A stretch of 30,809 nt of DNA, from NCBI GenBank assembly GCA_964613725.1, contig CAZTJY010000032.1, positions 1 through 30,809 of the forward strand, written 5' to 3'. Both the position numbers and the translations under genes were made by a program. Within the stretch, counting starts at the first letter, position 1. Each line of letters begins with the position of its first letter. Origin of the DNA: Parapedobacter sp964613725 (GTDB lineage Bacteria; Bacteroidota; Bacteroidia; Sphingobacteriales; Sphingobacteriaceae). Below, piece by piece: positions 8,276-16,398 of the stretch. The notes under the pieces were generated by a model. The model made no database searches, had not been told where the DNA came from, and saw only the letters and a program-made list of their open reading frames with translations.

Positions 8276-9691
8276 TTGATATTTAGCGATTTTAATTTCG
8301 ACAGCACCCTTTTTGAAGGATTGAATAGCATGGGCTTCAAAACGCCCACCCCCATACAGGCTGAAACCATCCCGATTATCCAAAACAAAAAAGATTTGAT
8401 TGCCTGTGCCCAAACAGGTACGGGGAAGACCGCATCTTACCTTTTGCCGGTAATGGATGCGATTTGCCGGATGGAACAACGGCCACCGGTCAGTGCCTTG
8501 GTGCTGGCGCCCACCCGCGAGTTGGCCATGCAGATCGACCAGCAGGTGGAAGGACTAGCCTATTTTACAGGCCTTACCTCGATAGCCATCTATGGCGGTG
8601 GCGATGGTATCGGGTATGAACAACAACGCCGTGCGCTGCGTGAGGGCGTCGATATCGTGGTGGCCACGCCGGGTAGGTTGATCGCACACATCAGTTCGGG
8701 CAAAGTGCGGCTCGACGAGATTAAGTTCCTGGTGCTCGATGAAGCGGACCGCATGCTTGATATGGGCTTCAAAGACGATATCAACCGGATTGTCCGTGAA
8801 TTGTCGACGGAGCGGCAAACCATGCTGTTCTCTGCCACGATGCCGCCTAAAATACGGGCATTCGCAAAGAACCTGCTGAAACATCCTCAGCAAGTTAACA
8901 TTGCGCTGTCCAAGCCTGCCGAGGGAATTGTCCAACAACAGTATCGCGTAGCAGACAATCAGAAAACACCGCTATTGAAGCAGATTTTAAAAAGCGGTGA
9001 CTTCAAGAGTATCATCGTCTTTTCATCGACCAAAGAGAAGGTGAAAAGCCTGGGGCGGGAGCTGGGTAAGTTGGGCTTGACGGTGGAACCGTTCCACTCG
9101 GATTTATCCCAAGATGAGCGCGAAAAGATTTTGCTGCGCTTCAAGAATAAGCAGTTGCCTGTCTTGGTCGGTACCGACGTGTTGTCGCGCGGCATCGACG
9201 TGGTGGGCATCGATTTGGTGGTGAACTACGACGTGCCGCCCGACCCCGAAGATTACATCCACCGGATTGGACGGACGGCCCGGGCCGAAACCACCGGTAC
9301 GGCCATCACGTTCGTGAACAGCCGTGACAGTCGGCGCTTTACAGCTATTGAGCAATTGATGGAACGCAAAGTAGACGAGGCTACACTCCCAGAAGGCATC
9401 GAGGCCGCCGTTGAGACCCCCGATCGTAGCGACCGGCCGCGCGGAGATCGCCGCCGTGGCGACCGAAACCAGTCGCGGAATAAGCACAAAGGCGGGAAAC
9501 CGGGCAATCGACCCGGCGCGCAGCAATCCAAAAATACCGAGGGAACCGCTTCGGCTACCGGATCGGAAACGAAGCCAGAAGGCGCTCCGAAGAAGAAAAA
9601 ACGTCCCTTCAAAAGGAGGAACAAGAACCGGAAGCCCCATACTTCGGAAGGGGCGGAAACGCCCTCCGAACCATCGGCTTCGGCATCTTAG
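8276..9691 (+). CDS. DEAD-box ATP-dependent RNA helicase, RhlE-like
   Basis: The 471-residue protein has the helicase motifs in order: Q motif (FKTPTPIQ, 21-28), motif I AQTGTGKT (45-52), Ia PTREL (79-83), Ib TPGR (131-134), II DEAD (155-158), III SAT (186-188), V VGTDVLSRGID (298-308) and VI HRIGRTAR (329-336). The tail after about residue 395 is Arg/Lys/Gly-rich, as in RhlE-type enzymes, and probably binds RNA. It would unwind RNA duplexes in ribosome assembly or RNA decay. The start is TTG (8276): the next in-frame ATG falls at residue 19, within the Q-motif region, so an upstream start is needed. Transcribed divergently from the PerM-family gene. Confidence 0.93.
   Translation: MIFSDFNFDSTLFEGLNSMGFKTPTPIQAETIPIIQNKKDLIACAQTGTGKTASYLLPVMDAICRMEQRPPVSALVLAPTRELAMQIDQQVEGLAYFTGLTSIAIYGGGDGIGYEQQRRALREGVDIVVATPGRLIAHISSGKVRLDEIKFLVLDEADRMLDMGFKDDINRIVRELSTERQTMLFSATMPPKIRAFAKNLLKHPQQVNIALSKPAEGIVQQQYRVADNQKTPLLKQILKSGDFKSIIVFSSTKEKVKSLGRELGKLGLTVEPFHSDLSQDEREKILLRFKNKQLPVLVGTDVLSRGIDVVGIDLVVNYDVPPDPEDYIHRIGRTARAETTGTAITFVNSRDSRRFTAIEQLMERKVDEATLPEGIEAAVETPDRSDRPRGDRRRGDRNQSRNKHKGGKPGNRPGAQQSKNTEGTASATGSETKPEGAPKKKKRPFKRRNKNRKPHTSEGAETPSEPSASAS
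9643..9670 (+). other. Strong hairpin with GAAA tetraloop at the 3' end of the helicase gene
   Basis: Inside the last coding codons, TTCGGA...GGGCG and CGCCC...TCCGAA can pair around a GAAA loop, with a two-base bulge. There is no T-tract after it, so it is not a canonical terminator. It might stabilise the mRNA 3' end or mark a processing or pause site; it could also be chance in a GC-rich repetitive tail. Confidence 0.3.
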
Positions 9692-9724
9692 TTTCTGTGC
9701 GGACAAGATTTGACGATGGGGAGT

Positions 9725-9889
9725 TTAAATTTGCGTGTGCGTGTATTGCTCAGTTCGATTCATGCTTGTGTGCTGATATGCGACGCTGTTTCGATGAATA
9801 AGTTTACGGGCGGTAAGCTGTTTAATCCTATCTGATACGGAATAGGAATAGATTAAAATATTTGTATCCAAAAAGACCTTATCGCTCAT
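9725..9889 (-). pseudogene. Truncated PIN-domain (VapC-like) toxin gene remnant
   Basis: The minus strand reads MSDKVFLDTNILIYSYSVSD followed by RIKQLTARKLIHRN, the characteristic first strand and helix of a PIN-domain ribonuclease, with the first catalytic Asp in 'FLDTNILIY'. Normal PIN toxins have about 130-140 residues and three or four conserved acidic residues. Here similarity ends near residue 34 (about 9788) and the frame stops at residue 54 after unrelated sequence, so the rest of the active site is gone. It overlaps an antitoxin-like 3' end by 11 bp. The product cannot be an active nuclease. Seen: motif and truncation. Inferred: VapC ancestry. Confidence 0.7.
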
Positions 9890-9950
9890 TCGCTTCGTCT
9901 CGATCAAACTTAAATCCCCTGGTATCGCTAGCAACGGCGTCGAAAGTCAC
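9879..9950 (-). pseudogene. 3' remnant of a VapB-like antitoxin gene
   Basis: Immediately before the PIN remnant, another frame reads VTFDAVASDTRGFKFDRDEA then NER and a stop. The stop overlaps the PIN start codon region by 11 bp, the usual arrangement of a vapBC pair. The '(D)T+GFKF+R-EAN' ending resembles the C-terminal toxin-binding tail of Bacteroidetes antitoxins encoded before PIN genes. No start codon or DNA-binding domain can be found upstream: the frame runs into the GC-rich block beginning near 9951. The gene is therefore 5' truncated. The first codon given is a GTG chosen only to mark the end of recognisable similarity. Confidence 0.5.
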
Positions 9951-10506
9951 CCGCGTGATACCGGACTGCTCCGAGACCGTTCCCAGACTGCTGCGGTGGC
10001 CTTGGGTATGTACGAGCTTTCCCCTAGGGCGCCGCGTGCTGTTTTCAGCAGCGAAACAGCAAGATGATGGCCGGAGTACAGCACGAAGAATCGACCATGA
10101 TGCGGAGCCTTTCGGGTACAGGTATGCCCATCTTCCTTTACCTTTCCTTCGGGTCCTATCCCCATATGTCCCGCATATATCTCGGTAAAAAGCCTAAAAA
10201 GCGGCACTTTAGCGAAGGGTAGGCGGCTACATAGCGGGAGAAAGGCACTTTCGGGTAGGTGAAGGGTAGCGCATGGACCATGTTGGAGACCGCTTCGGGT
10301 TGGCTTCGGGGATAAGTTTACGATCCATGCTGCCTTGTACTGCGCTAGACTGGCGGCGCCAAACGGAGTCCAGTCGGAGCGCAATATAAAACCAGCCGAA
10401 GTCCAAACCGAGCACCGAAGCCATTCCGGCGACCGTCCCGTAAGGAGGTGAGGCGCGGAAAGCAGCGAGCCCCTATCGATATATTTCCTCAACGCGCTCG
10501 AAGTCG

Positions 10507-11571
10507 TTATCCCTGCGGAAGCGCCAGTACCCGCCACTCACCCAATTGGAACAGCCCCGCGCCATTTAAGGCAGTTACCGTTGCTCGGTAGAACCGGTAG
10601 GGGGTGCTGTTTTCAAAAATGAATGTCCGGGTTTCGAAGCGGGTTTCGAACACCTCGTCGGTCCGTTCATCCAGCAGGGTCCACGTTTCTCCGTCCATCG
10701 ATCCTTCCAACCGCCAGTTCCTGGGATCGCGCTCAGGCGCATCGTTGCCGGAAGTGAACGTGTAAGCACCCAGGATGACCGGTTCGAAGTACTCCAATTC
10801 GAACCATATGTATTCCGAGAAATTGAATTGTAGGAACTTTGTCCGGGTGTCGTTGTCAATCAGTTTCAGCGATCCCTCACCGGCAAACTGGCCCCCGTCG
10901 TTATCCCGAGATACCCTGAAGATGTTCCTAACGGTGGTCAAGTCGCGTACCACACCCAAGTCGGTCAGTCGACGGTTGATTTCCGCATACGATCCATTCG
11001 GGGTTTTCACGCGAAGGGTGTAATCCTCGAATTGTCCTTGGTCAACCGAAATATTGAGGTTGTTGTCGTTGGTTATGAACTCACCGCCGGTGCCTACGCC
11101 TTTATACCAGAACACGCTGTCTATGGCCATGTCGGTGGCAACCGAAAGGTCCAGGCTGCCGTCGGGATTGGGAGTCGTGGCAACTTCAACCAGGCTGTCG
11201 GGGTTGATGTTGATGAATGTTTCGCTCTCCGCCCAGAACCCCTGACTGTTTTCGGTACGCAACGTTACGCGGAAATCGCCCGTTCGGAGGAACGTATGTG
11301 AGGGCGAATCATCCAATGATACGCTGTCGTCGCCAAACTCCCACCGTACCAACGAGAAGTTGGTGCCCTTGTTCGTAAACGAGTAGGAGAAGGGATCTTG
11401 GGGGTCTATCTGTTCAAAATCGAACATCGCCTGGGGCTTCGGCTCCTCCGGCTCCGGCGTGGGGGTCGGCTCTTCCTTGCAGGCAAAGAAGAAAACCACC
11501 AGGATTGCCCACTGGCTGCGGGCCATTGCCCGTTTTACGATGTTCATCGTCCGTATGATCATGATGCTCAT
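10507..11571 (-). CDS. PKD-domain lipoprotein with C-terminal discoidin (F5/8 type C)-like domain
   Basis: This 354-residue lipoprotein is the last gene of the large operon. The signal peptide ends VFFFAC (Cys31 from the first ATG), followed by KEE and a Pro/Glu-rich spacer. A PKD fold spans about 47-123, with the typical 'VRWEFGDDSV...PSHTF...GDFRVTLRTENSQG' pattern. A middle beta-rich part (125-210) is unassigned. The last 140 residues form a discoidin-like module ('GEGSLKLIDNDTRTKFL', 'GAYTFTSGNDAPERDPRNW', 'FYRATV'), homologous to those of two other proteins in this locus. No enzyme motif is present; a surface ligand-binding role is inferred. An ATG at 11547 is an equally plausible start and gives a shorter signal peptide. 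Confidence 0.8.
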   Translation of the reverse strand: MSIMIIRTMNIVKRAMARSQWAILVVFFFACKEEPTPTPEPEEPKPQAMFDFEQIDPQDPFSYSFTNKGTNFSLVRWEFGDDSVSLDDSPSHTFLRTGDFRVTLRTENSQGFWAESETFININPDSLVEVATTPNPDGSLDLSVATDMAIDSVFWYKGVGTGGEFITNDNNLNISVDQGQFEDYTLRVKTPNGSYAEINRRLTDLGVVRDLTTVRNIFRVSRDNDGGQFAGEGSLKLIDNDTRTKFLQFNFSEYIWFELEYFEPVILGAYTFTSGNDAPERDPRNWRLEGSMDGETWTLLDERTDEVFETRFETRTFIFENSTPYRFYRATVTALNGAGLFQLGEWRVLALPQG

Positions 11572-11614
11572 TGTTTTATGCTCAATCTAATATTCGTCAA
11601 ATACACTCATGGGG

Positions 11615-13003
11615 CTAGGGGATACGGATAAGCCGCCACTCGGCCAACTGCCAGAGCCCATCGCCATGGTTCTCGTCAAAGTGGATACGGTAATACCGGT
11701 AACTTTCCTCGTTGTTGAACTCAAACCGCCGGGTCTGGAAACGCTGCGGGAATTCTTGATCCGTGCGGATGTCTACCTCCACCCAATCCGTACCGTTGTT
11801 TGAGGCTAGTATCCGCCAGCTTTTGGGGTCGCGCCCCTGGGCATCGTTGGCGGAGGTGAGGGTATACGCGCCAATCTTCGTTGCTTCATCGAATTCCAGC
11901 TGCGCCCAAAGGTCGCCGCGGAAATCGCCCACCAGGAACTTGGAGTTGATGTTATTGTCAATGAGTTTCAACGACCCTTCTCCGCCCTCTGGCCCGCCGC
12001 CGTTGTCGCGGTTTACGCTGTACGTGGTGCCTTGATTGGTCACATCGACCTCCAATACATGCTGGGGGTGGATGAGCACGATGACCGATTTCTTTTCCTC
12101 ATCTAGCACATGGATAGATGGATCCTCAAGCGTGACAGCCACGGCCAGTAGTTCATCGGGGTACTGCTCCACCACAGACCATTGCACGAAGAGATCCAAC
12201 GGTGTCGAACTGGTGTTGGAACCGATGCGGTTCACCGTGTCCATGGTTACCTGATCGATGGTCAAGGGAACCGTATTCTCGGGTAGCACGCCCGCTTCAA
12301 CGAGTGTCGCGATGGTGTCAGGATTGACTACGGCGCGCACGGTGAACGGCTTGCCCGGAACACCGGCAAGGGAGATGCCCAACGGGATGTTCATACCCCC
12401 CGATTGCGATTGGTAGTTCTGCCGGTTGCGCGCTTCGACGATACCGCCTCCACCATTGGTAATGGAAAGATAGCGGATTTCGTCGGGTTGCAGGATGTCG
12501 GCCGTGTTCAATACCACCACGGCCGATGACGATTCGGCGGCGATGGTGTTCCCTTTGCCGGGATTGACCAGTCGGTAGGCCAAAGCCACGCGTTTGCCGT
12601 AATTGCGCTCCAGGAAGCCTAAGTTCACGGCAATATGGAATGCGCTGGTTTTAGCGCCGAAGGCGAACGTCGCGGCGGTAGGTATGGACACCTGGCTCGT
12701 GGGTACCGCTACTGCATCATCCAACTGACCGCTGGTGATCAATTGGTTGACCGTATCGGGGTTGAGCTGCAGTTCTACCTGAAAGGCTTTTGACGCGGGC
12801 TGGGCCAAGCTCACCGACAGCGGTACGATGACAAGCTCACCATCTTTGCGTATTTCGCCTGCTTGGTCGTCCGGGACGACCGTTGTGGGGTTGTTTTGAT
12901 CTAAATCGAATGTCTCCAATTCCGGTTGTTCGCACGATAGCGCCAGCAGTGCGATGGTGAACAAGGGAAGGTGAACCCGGGAGTATATTTTTGACCTCAT
13001 CAT
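11615..13003 (-). CDS. DUF1735/BT_3987-like lipoprotein with C-terminal discoidin-like domain
   Basis: The protein has 462 residues, with a lipobox ALSC (Cys24) followed by EQPELE. Two tandem repeats of about 130 residues resemble DUF1735 domains. Each has a 'V.V.L....G.PF.V...+NPDTV..L' type motif ('KAFQVELQLNPDTVNQLITS' near residue 71 and 'KPFTVRAVVNPDTIATLVEA' near 220). From about residue 320 a discoidin-like module follows ('GEGSLKLIDNNINSKFL', 'GAYTLTSANDAQGRDPKSW', 'YRYYRIHF'), ending at the stop. DUF1735 proteins are common in Sus-type loci of Bacteroidetes, probably as glycan- or surface-binding accessory proteins. It sits 29 bp after the phosphatase-fold gene and 43 bp before the PKD gene. 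Confidence 0.82.
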   Translation of the reverse strand: MMRSKIYSRVHLPLFTIALLALSCEQPELETFDLDQNNPTTVVPDDQAGEIRKDGELVIVPLSVSLAQPASKAFQVELQLNPDTVNQLITSGQLDDAVAVPTSQVSIPTAATFAFGAKTSAFHIAVNLGFLERNYGKRVALAYRLVNPGKGNTIAAESSSAVVVLNTADILQPDEIRYLSITNGGGGIVEARNRQNYQSQSGGMNIPLGISLAGVPGKPFTVRAVVNPDTIATLVEAGVLPENTVPLTIDQVTMDTVNRIGSNTSSTPLDLFVQWSVVEQYPDELLAVAVTLEDPSIHVLDEEKKSVIVLIHPQHVLEVDVTNQGTTYSVNRDNGGGPEGGEGSLKLIDNNINSKFLVGDFRGDLWAQLEFDEATKIGAYTLTSANDAQGRDPKSWRILASNNGTDWVEVDIRTDQEFPQRFQTRRFEFNNEESYRYYRIHFDENHGDGLWQLAEWRLIRIP

Positions 13004-13032
13004 ATGCGGTTAATTTTGAATAAATACCTTTG

Positions 13033-14748
13033 TTATTGGTCTAACCATACACGGCCATCCAATTGCCAGTTTTCCTGCCGTGGAATTTTAAGCCAGGTCA
13101 TGATCTGAACGGGTACGTCGACATTGCTGGGCACGGTTTGGCCCAGGTCCTCCGAGCTGGGTGCGCAAACATAATCCGCCAAGGCATCGCGTGTGATGTT
13201 ATCGCCCGAAAGGGTCATATGGCTACCAAAGGGCCCCTCGTCTTTGATTTCATTGCCTTCCGATCCGACCACGGGCCAGAGGCCGGCAAGAAAATCGTAA
13301 TAGGGATGGTCTTCCGGTACGCCGGTTTCACACGAGTACTGACGCAGCACATCTTCCGGAAGCGCTACTTTCCAAAACCGTACATCGGCGATGTAACAGT
13401 CGGCCTGTCCCTCCTGGTCTCGGGATCCGAGAATCAGCGGCAGGTCGTTGGTAATACTGCCGTAGTTGGTGATATTGACCTCATTGTTGAATTGGCCATT
13501 GGTGTAGGTGCGCACGAACCGCTGGCCATCGCGGATGACGCCGACCACGGCAATACTGTTCCATGTCGCATTGGCCAGGTTACCACCATTGGTTTGGCCC
13601 ACGTTGCCTCCCAAGCCGCGGGCATTGAACTGCCAGCCACGGCCTTCGAGGAAAATGGTCCAGCCCACGTCGTCCCAGCTCCACCGGTTCCGCTTGGAGA
13701 GCAACGCCGGGTACCGGTATTCGAAGTTATTATCGGGTCCGGGGTTTTTCTTTATTTTCATTTCAATGGTAAATGCCGAATTGTCCAGGTTATAGAAATC
13801 GTTATTCCCGGCCGTCACCTCACCACGCACTTGATCACGGAAGTGGACGAAATCTCCTTGGAACCGGATGCCCAGGAACGGTTTGTTGATGATCCGCGTA
13901 GTGTACCTGTTGGAGTAAAAGATGGTAAAGGTGTTGACTTCGGGGTTACTGAAGATGGTGTTGTCGTTTTCCCACTCGGGGATTTCAAAGTCACCGCCTT
14001 TGCTTGATTTAACAACAATCAGCCAGTTTTCCGCGCTGTAGTTGGGTCTATTGCGCAGCACGTCCAGCAGCTCACCCACGCGGTTGTCGAATTCGGTAAG
14101 CGCGGCTTTGTACTCGGCCACCGATAGGTCGTAGCCATGCGCACGTCCGGCGTCGTCGATATCGGTGTAATGGGCCGTGACGAGGGTGATGTCGTCTTCG
14201 GCAAGCGCGCGCGCGGCGGCGGCCTGTACGGCGGCATCGCCATCCAATCGTTCACGTGCATCGGCGCCCGTGGTCAGGTGGTCGAGAAACGCCTGCGATG
14301 AGGTGTACACCTGGAGGTTGCTTTCGGATAGGTTTCCTTTGATCCGTTCGAAAATGGTGGGGAAGTTATCCAAATGGGCGTCGGAATAGTCGTCGCCCAC
14401 CACGCCGTGTTTGTTTTTCTGAACGCCCGTAACCAAATCCGCCCAATTGGTGCCATTTTGTGGCGACGTTTCTTCGTCAGACAACGACTCCCAGCTGTAT
14501 ATGGCGTTCGATAGCAGGGAGTGGATGTGGGTGAACTCCCCCTCGCGCACCGACTTCCCGCGGGCACCGTCGGCAATGATATAGAGTACGCGTGGCGAAC
14601 CGAAGGCCACTTCCACGGAGTCTACCGGTTCGGTCTCCGGAATGACCTTCGAAAATTCCTGGTTGCACGATAAGATAAGTGCACCTGCCGCTACGGCAAG
14701 TAGGGCCGATGCTAACGAGGTCGTATTTTTATAGGTGGTATAACGCAT
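13033..14748 (-). CDS. Degenerate alkaline-phosphatase-superfamily + LamG lipoprotein (DUF4983-type architecture)
   Basis: The 571-residue lipoprotein (lipobox LILSC, Cys28) begins with a type I phosphodiesterase/alkaline phosphatase fold (about 50-285). It has 'VLYIIADGARG' (Asp60), the nucleophile-region 'NGTNWADLVTGVQKNKHGV' (Thr100) and 'YTDIDDAGRAHG'. Metal ligands are missing: the His of the usual D-x-x-G-H is Arg202, and the normal S-D-H-G is SSKG (Ser249, Lys250). Catalysis is therefore unlikely. A concanavalin-like LamG domain covers about 318-470 ('FTIEMKIKKN', 'GWTIFLEGRGWQF', 'YIADVRFWKVALP'), and a short C-terminal domain ends the protein; from memory this resembles DUF4983. A surface binding role is inferred. 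The gene lies 11 bp after the delta-60 gene. Confidence 0.78.
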   Translation of the reverse strand: MRYTTYKNTTSLASALLAVAAGALILSCNQEFSKVIPETEPVDSVEVAFGSPRVLYIIADGARGKSVREGEFTHIHSLLSNAIYSWESLSDEETSPQNGTNWADLVTGVQKNKHGVVGDDYSDAHLDNFPTIFERIKGNLSESNLQVYTSSQAFLDHLTTGADARERLDGDAAVQAAAARALAEDDITLVTAHYTDIDDAGRAHGYDLSVAEYKAALTEFDNRVGELLDVLRNRPNYSAENWLIVVKSSKGGDFEIPEWENDNTIFSNPEVNTFTIFYSNRYTTRIINKPFLGIRFQGDFVHFRDQVRGEVTAGNNDFYNLDNSAFTIEMKIKKNPGPDNNFEYRYPALLSKRNRWSWDDVGWTIFLEGRGWQFNARGLGGNVGQTNGGNLANATWNSIAVVGVIRDGQRFVRTYTNGQFNNEVNITNYGSITNDLPLILGSRDQEGQADCYIADVRFWKVALPEDVLRQYSCETGVPEDHPYYDFLAGLWPVVGSEGNEIKDEGPFGSHMTLSGDNITRDALADYVCAPSSEDLGQTVPSNVDVPVQIMTWLKIPRQENWQLDGRVWLDQ

Positions 14749-14759
14749 AGTGTTGCTAA

Positions 14760-16391
14760 TTATTCGTCAATGATTACGCGGATATAGTTGTTTGCGGGCT
14801 GACTGTTAAATTGAGAAAAGAGCCCGTAAATAAGCAGTGCCCGCCGTCCGTCTTGGGCCGTCGTTTCCATGATGTCTTCGATAGTGCCACTGAAAATACC
14901 TGTGGCATTGTAGCCGGGTATGAGGTCGCCCGATTCGTCGAGGACCATAAACCCGTTCCGTGCCACCCCGTCGTAGCTACGGAAGCCGCCGCTCACGATG
15001 ATTTTGCCGTCACTGAGTTGCTTGGCGAAGTCCGGTGCGCCGCCGTCGAACGCTTTGGCCACGAACGATTCGTCGAGGGTGCCATCTTCATTCAATACAG
15101 CCAGCCGATTGGCGGGTTGGCCGTTGAATCGGCGGAATTGGCCGGCGAGGATGTACTTCCCTGTGGTGGCATTGTAAAAAAGCTTATCGATGGCTTGGTC
15201 GGCTCCGGTTCCGCCCGTGTTGAAGGTCTCATCTACCGTGCCATCGGCGTTCAGCCGCAATATCCGGCCGGCTGGAACACCGTCAAACTGGTTGAATGTT
15301 CCGTACACCACGAACTTGCCCTCATGCGGGCCGCTATCGTGCCGGATGGTCAATACATTGCCGTTGCCGCCTGGCCGGAAACGGTTGGCTGCCGCGTCAA
15401 ACCGGAACGTCGAATCCAGTGAGCCGTCGGCATTCAATCGAGCCAGGTGCCGCACTTCCACGCTATCCATGATCACCGAGTCGCGTGTTTCGAGTTTGTT
15501 CGGTTGGTCATACCGCCGGTTGATGTAATAGCGGAAACCGCCACCTACGACCACCTTATCGTTGCCCTGTGGGAAGAGACGATCGACATAGCCATCGAAG
15601 CCCCCGTTGAACCGTGGATAATACTTGATGGTGTCTGACTGGTCGGGCCGCCGGAACGGGTGGATGCCCATGGTGTCGATGGTGCCGTTTACGTTGAGGG
15701 TGGTCAGGTTGCTGATGTCGGTGGTGCGCTGCGAGTAACCGCTGAATGCGCCGCCCAACAGGTAGCCGTTGCCGAACGGGACGATGTCGGTGAGTTGTCC
15801 GTTTCCGCCGGTGCCGGAACGCAGGCTAGCGTCGTACGAACCGTCGGAGAAAGCACGGGCAATCCGGTTGATGGGGCGGATGGCGCCTTTGTTGTCATAG
15901 TCGGTGAAATTGCCTACCACCAACAGCCGCCCGTCTTCGGTACGGATAACCCGGTTTACCTCGCCGTTGGTACCGCGGGGTGCGTTGAAGGTGGGGTCGA
16001 GGTTAATTTTACCGGTAACGGAAAAACGGGGGCCAAATACCACGACATCGCCAATGGAAACGGTGGTTACGCCGGTACTGGCGAAGTCGGGCACGATGAG
16101 CTTGATCTCCGTTTCCGTCACGTCCGTGACCTGCGCTACTTCACCGTTGAACCGGAAAATAAGTTCATCCCTGAACGGCAGTAAACCGGAGGCCTTGATG
16201 GTCACTTCCGTGCCGGGCAAGCCGGAGGCGGGAGTGGGCGCCTGATTGCGGTTCATGGTGATCCCTAAAGGTTCTTTGGCTGGCCCATAGGGCTCCTGCA
16301 ATAGGGTTTCTTTGTTGCACGACCAGCAAAGCCATGCGACGGCCGCAATCGCGACGGTTGCTTTTATTATTGATTGCATAGTTGTCTCCAT
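14760..16391 (-). CDS. IPT/TIG + delta-60 (DUF5122) repeat lipoprotein, DUF5008-like
   Basis: The protein has 543 residues. A lipoprotein signal (LCWSC, Cys25) is followed by NKE. An IPT/TIG Ig-like domain lies at about 44-127 ('GLPGTEVTIKASGL...TETEIKLIVPDFASTGVTTVSI'). The rest holds about six delta-60 repeats that should fold as a beta-propeller: 'GSLDSTFRFD', 'GTVDETFNTGGTG', 'GTLDESFVAKAFDGG', each followed by a 'G+..V.G.F..++G..++.+..LN.DG' unit. I associate this architecture with DUF5008 proteins of Bacteroidetes, from memory only. No catalytic motif. The gene starts 7 bp after the fasciclin gene, so the two are likely translated from one message. Probably a surface binding scaffold. 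Confidence 0.8.
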   Translation of the reverse strand: METTMQSIIKATVAIAAVAWLCWSCNKETLLQEPYGPAKEPLGITMNRNQAPTPASGLPGTEVTIKASGLLPFRDELIFRFNGEVAQVTDVTETEIKLIVPDFASTGVTTVSIGDVVVFGPRFSVTGKINLDPTFNAPRGTNGEVNRVIRTEDGRLLVVGNFTDYDNKGAIRPINRIARAFSDGSYDASLRSGTGGNGQLTDIVPFGNGYLLGGAFSGYSQRTTDISNLTTLNVNGTIDTMGIHPFRRPDQSDTIKYYPRFNGGFDGYVDRLFPQGNDKVVVGGGFRYYINRRYDQPNKLETRDSVIMDSVEVRHLARLNADGSLDSTFRFDAAANRFRPGGNGNVLTIRHDSGPHEGKFVVYGTFNQFDGVPAGRILRLNADGTVDETFNTGGTGADQAIDKLFYNATTGKYILAGQFRRFNGQPANRLAVLNEDGTLDESFVAKAFDGGAPDFAKQLSDGKIIVSGGFRSYDGVARNGFMVLDESGDLIPGYNATGIFSGTIEDIMETTAQDGRRALLIYGLFSQFNSQPANNYIRVIIDE

Positions 16392-16398
16392 TTACGTC

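Larger units (their letters stand above)
9692..10506. other. 815-bp region without an intact gene, containing a 560-bp GC-rich block of unknown nature
   Basis: Apart from the toxin-antitoxin remnants, nothing recognisable is encoded. On the minus strand the part from about 9951 to 10506 shows repeated CCCGAA[A/G] words (at least five), two ACCCTTC words and a hairpin (GCTGTTT at 10038-10044 with AAACAGC at 10054-10060). A 196-codon minus-strand frame (10537 to 9947) stays open throughout and overlaps the end of the PKD lipoprotein gene by 31 bp. It has no family features, is rich in Ser/Arg/Pro/Leu, and is probably not a protein. The block could be a decayed mobile element, an interspersed repeat or a structured RNA. 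Confidence 0.4.

Noticed and set aside
9947..10537. 196-codon minus-strand ORF in the GC-rich block
   Set aside because: Not called as a gene: it overlaps the end of the PKD gene, runs into the antitoxin remnant and has no protein-like motif. The DNA block itself is reported instead.
13063..14007. 314-codon plus-strand ORF opposite the phosphatase-fold/LamG gene
   Set aside because: Antisense shadow; residue content mirrors the complementary coding frame and shows no family motif.
13033..14748. Active phosphodiesterase or sulfatase in the surface locus
   Set aside because: The metal ligands of the DxxGH and SDHG motifs are replaced by Arg and Ser-Lys, so activity is not supported.
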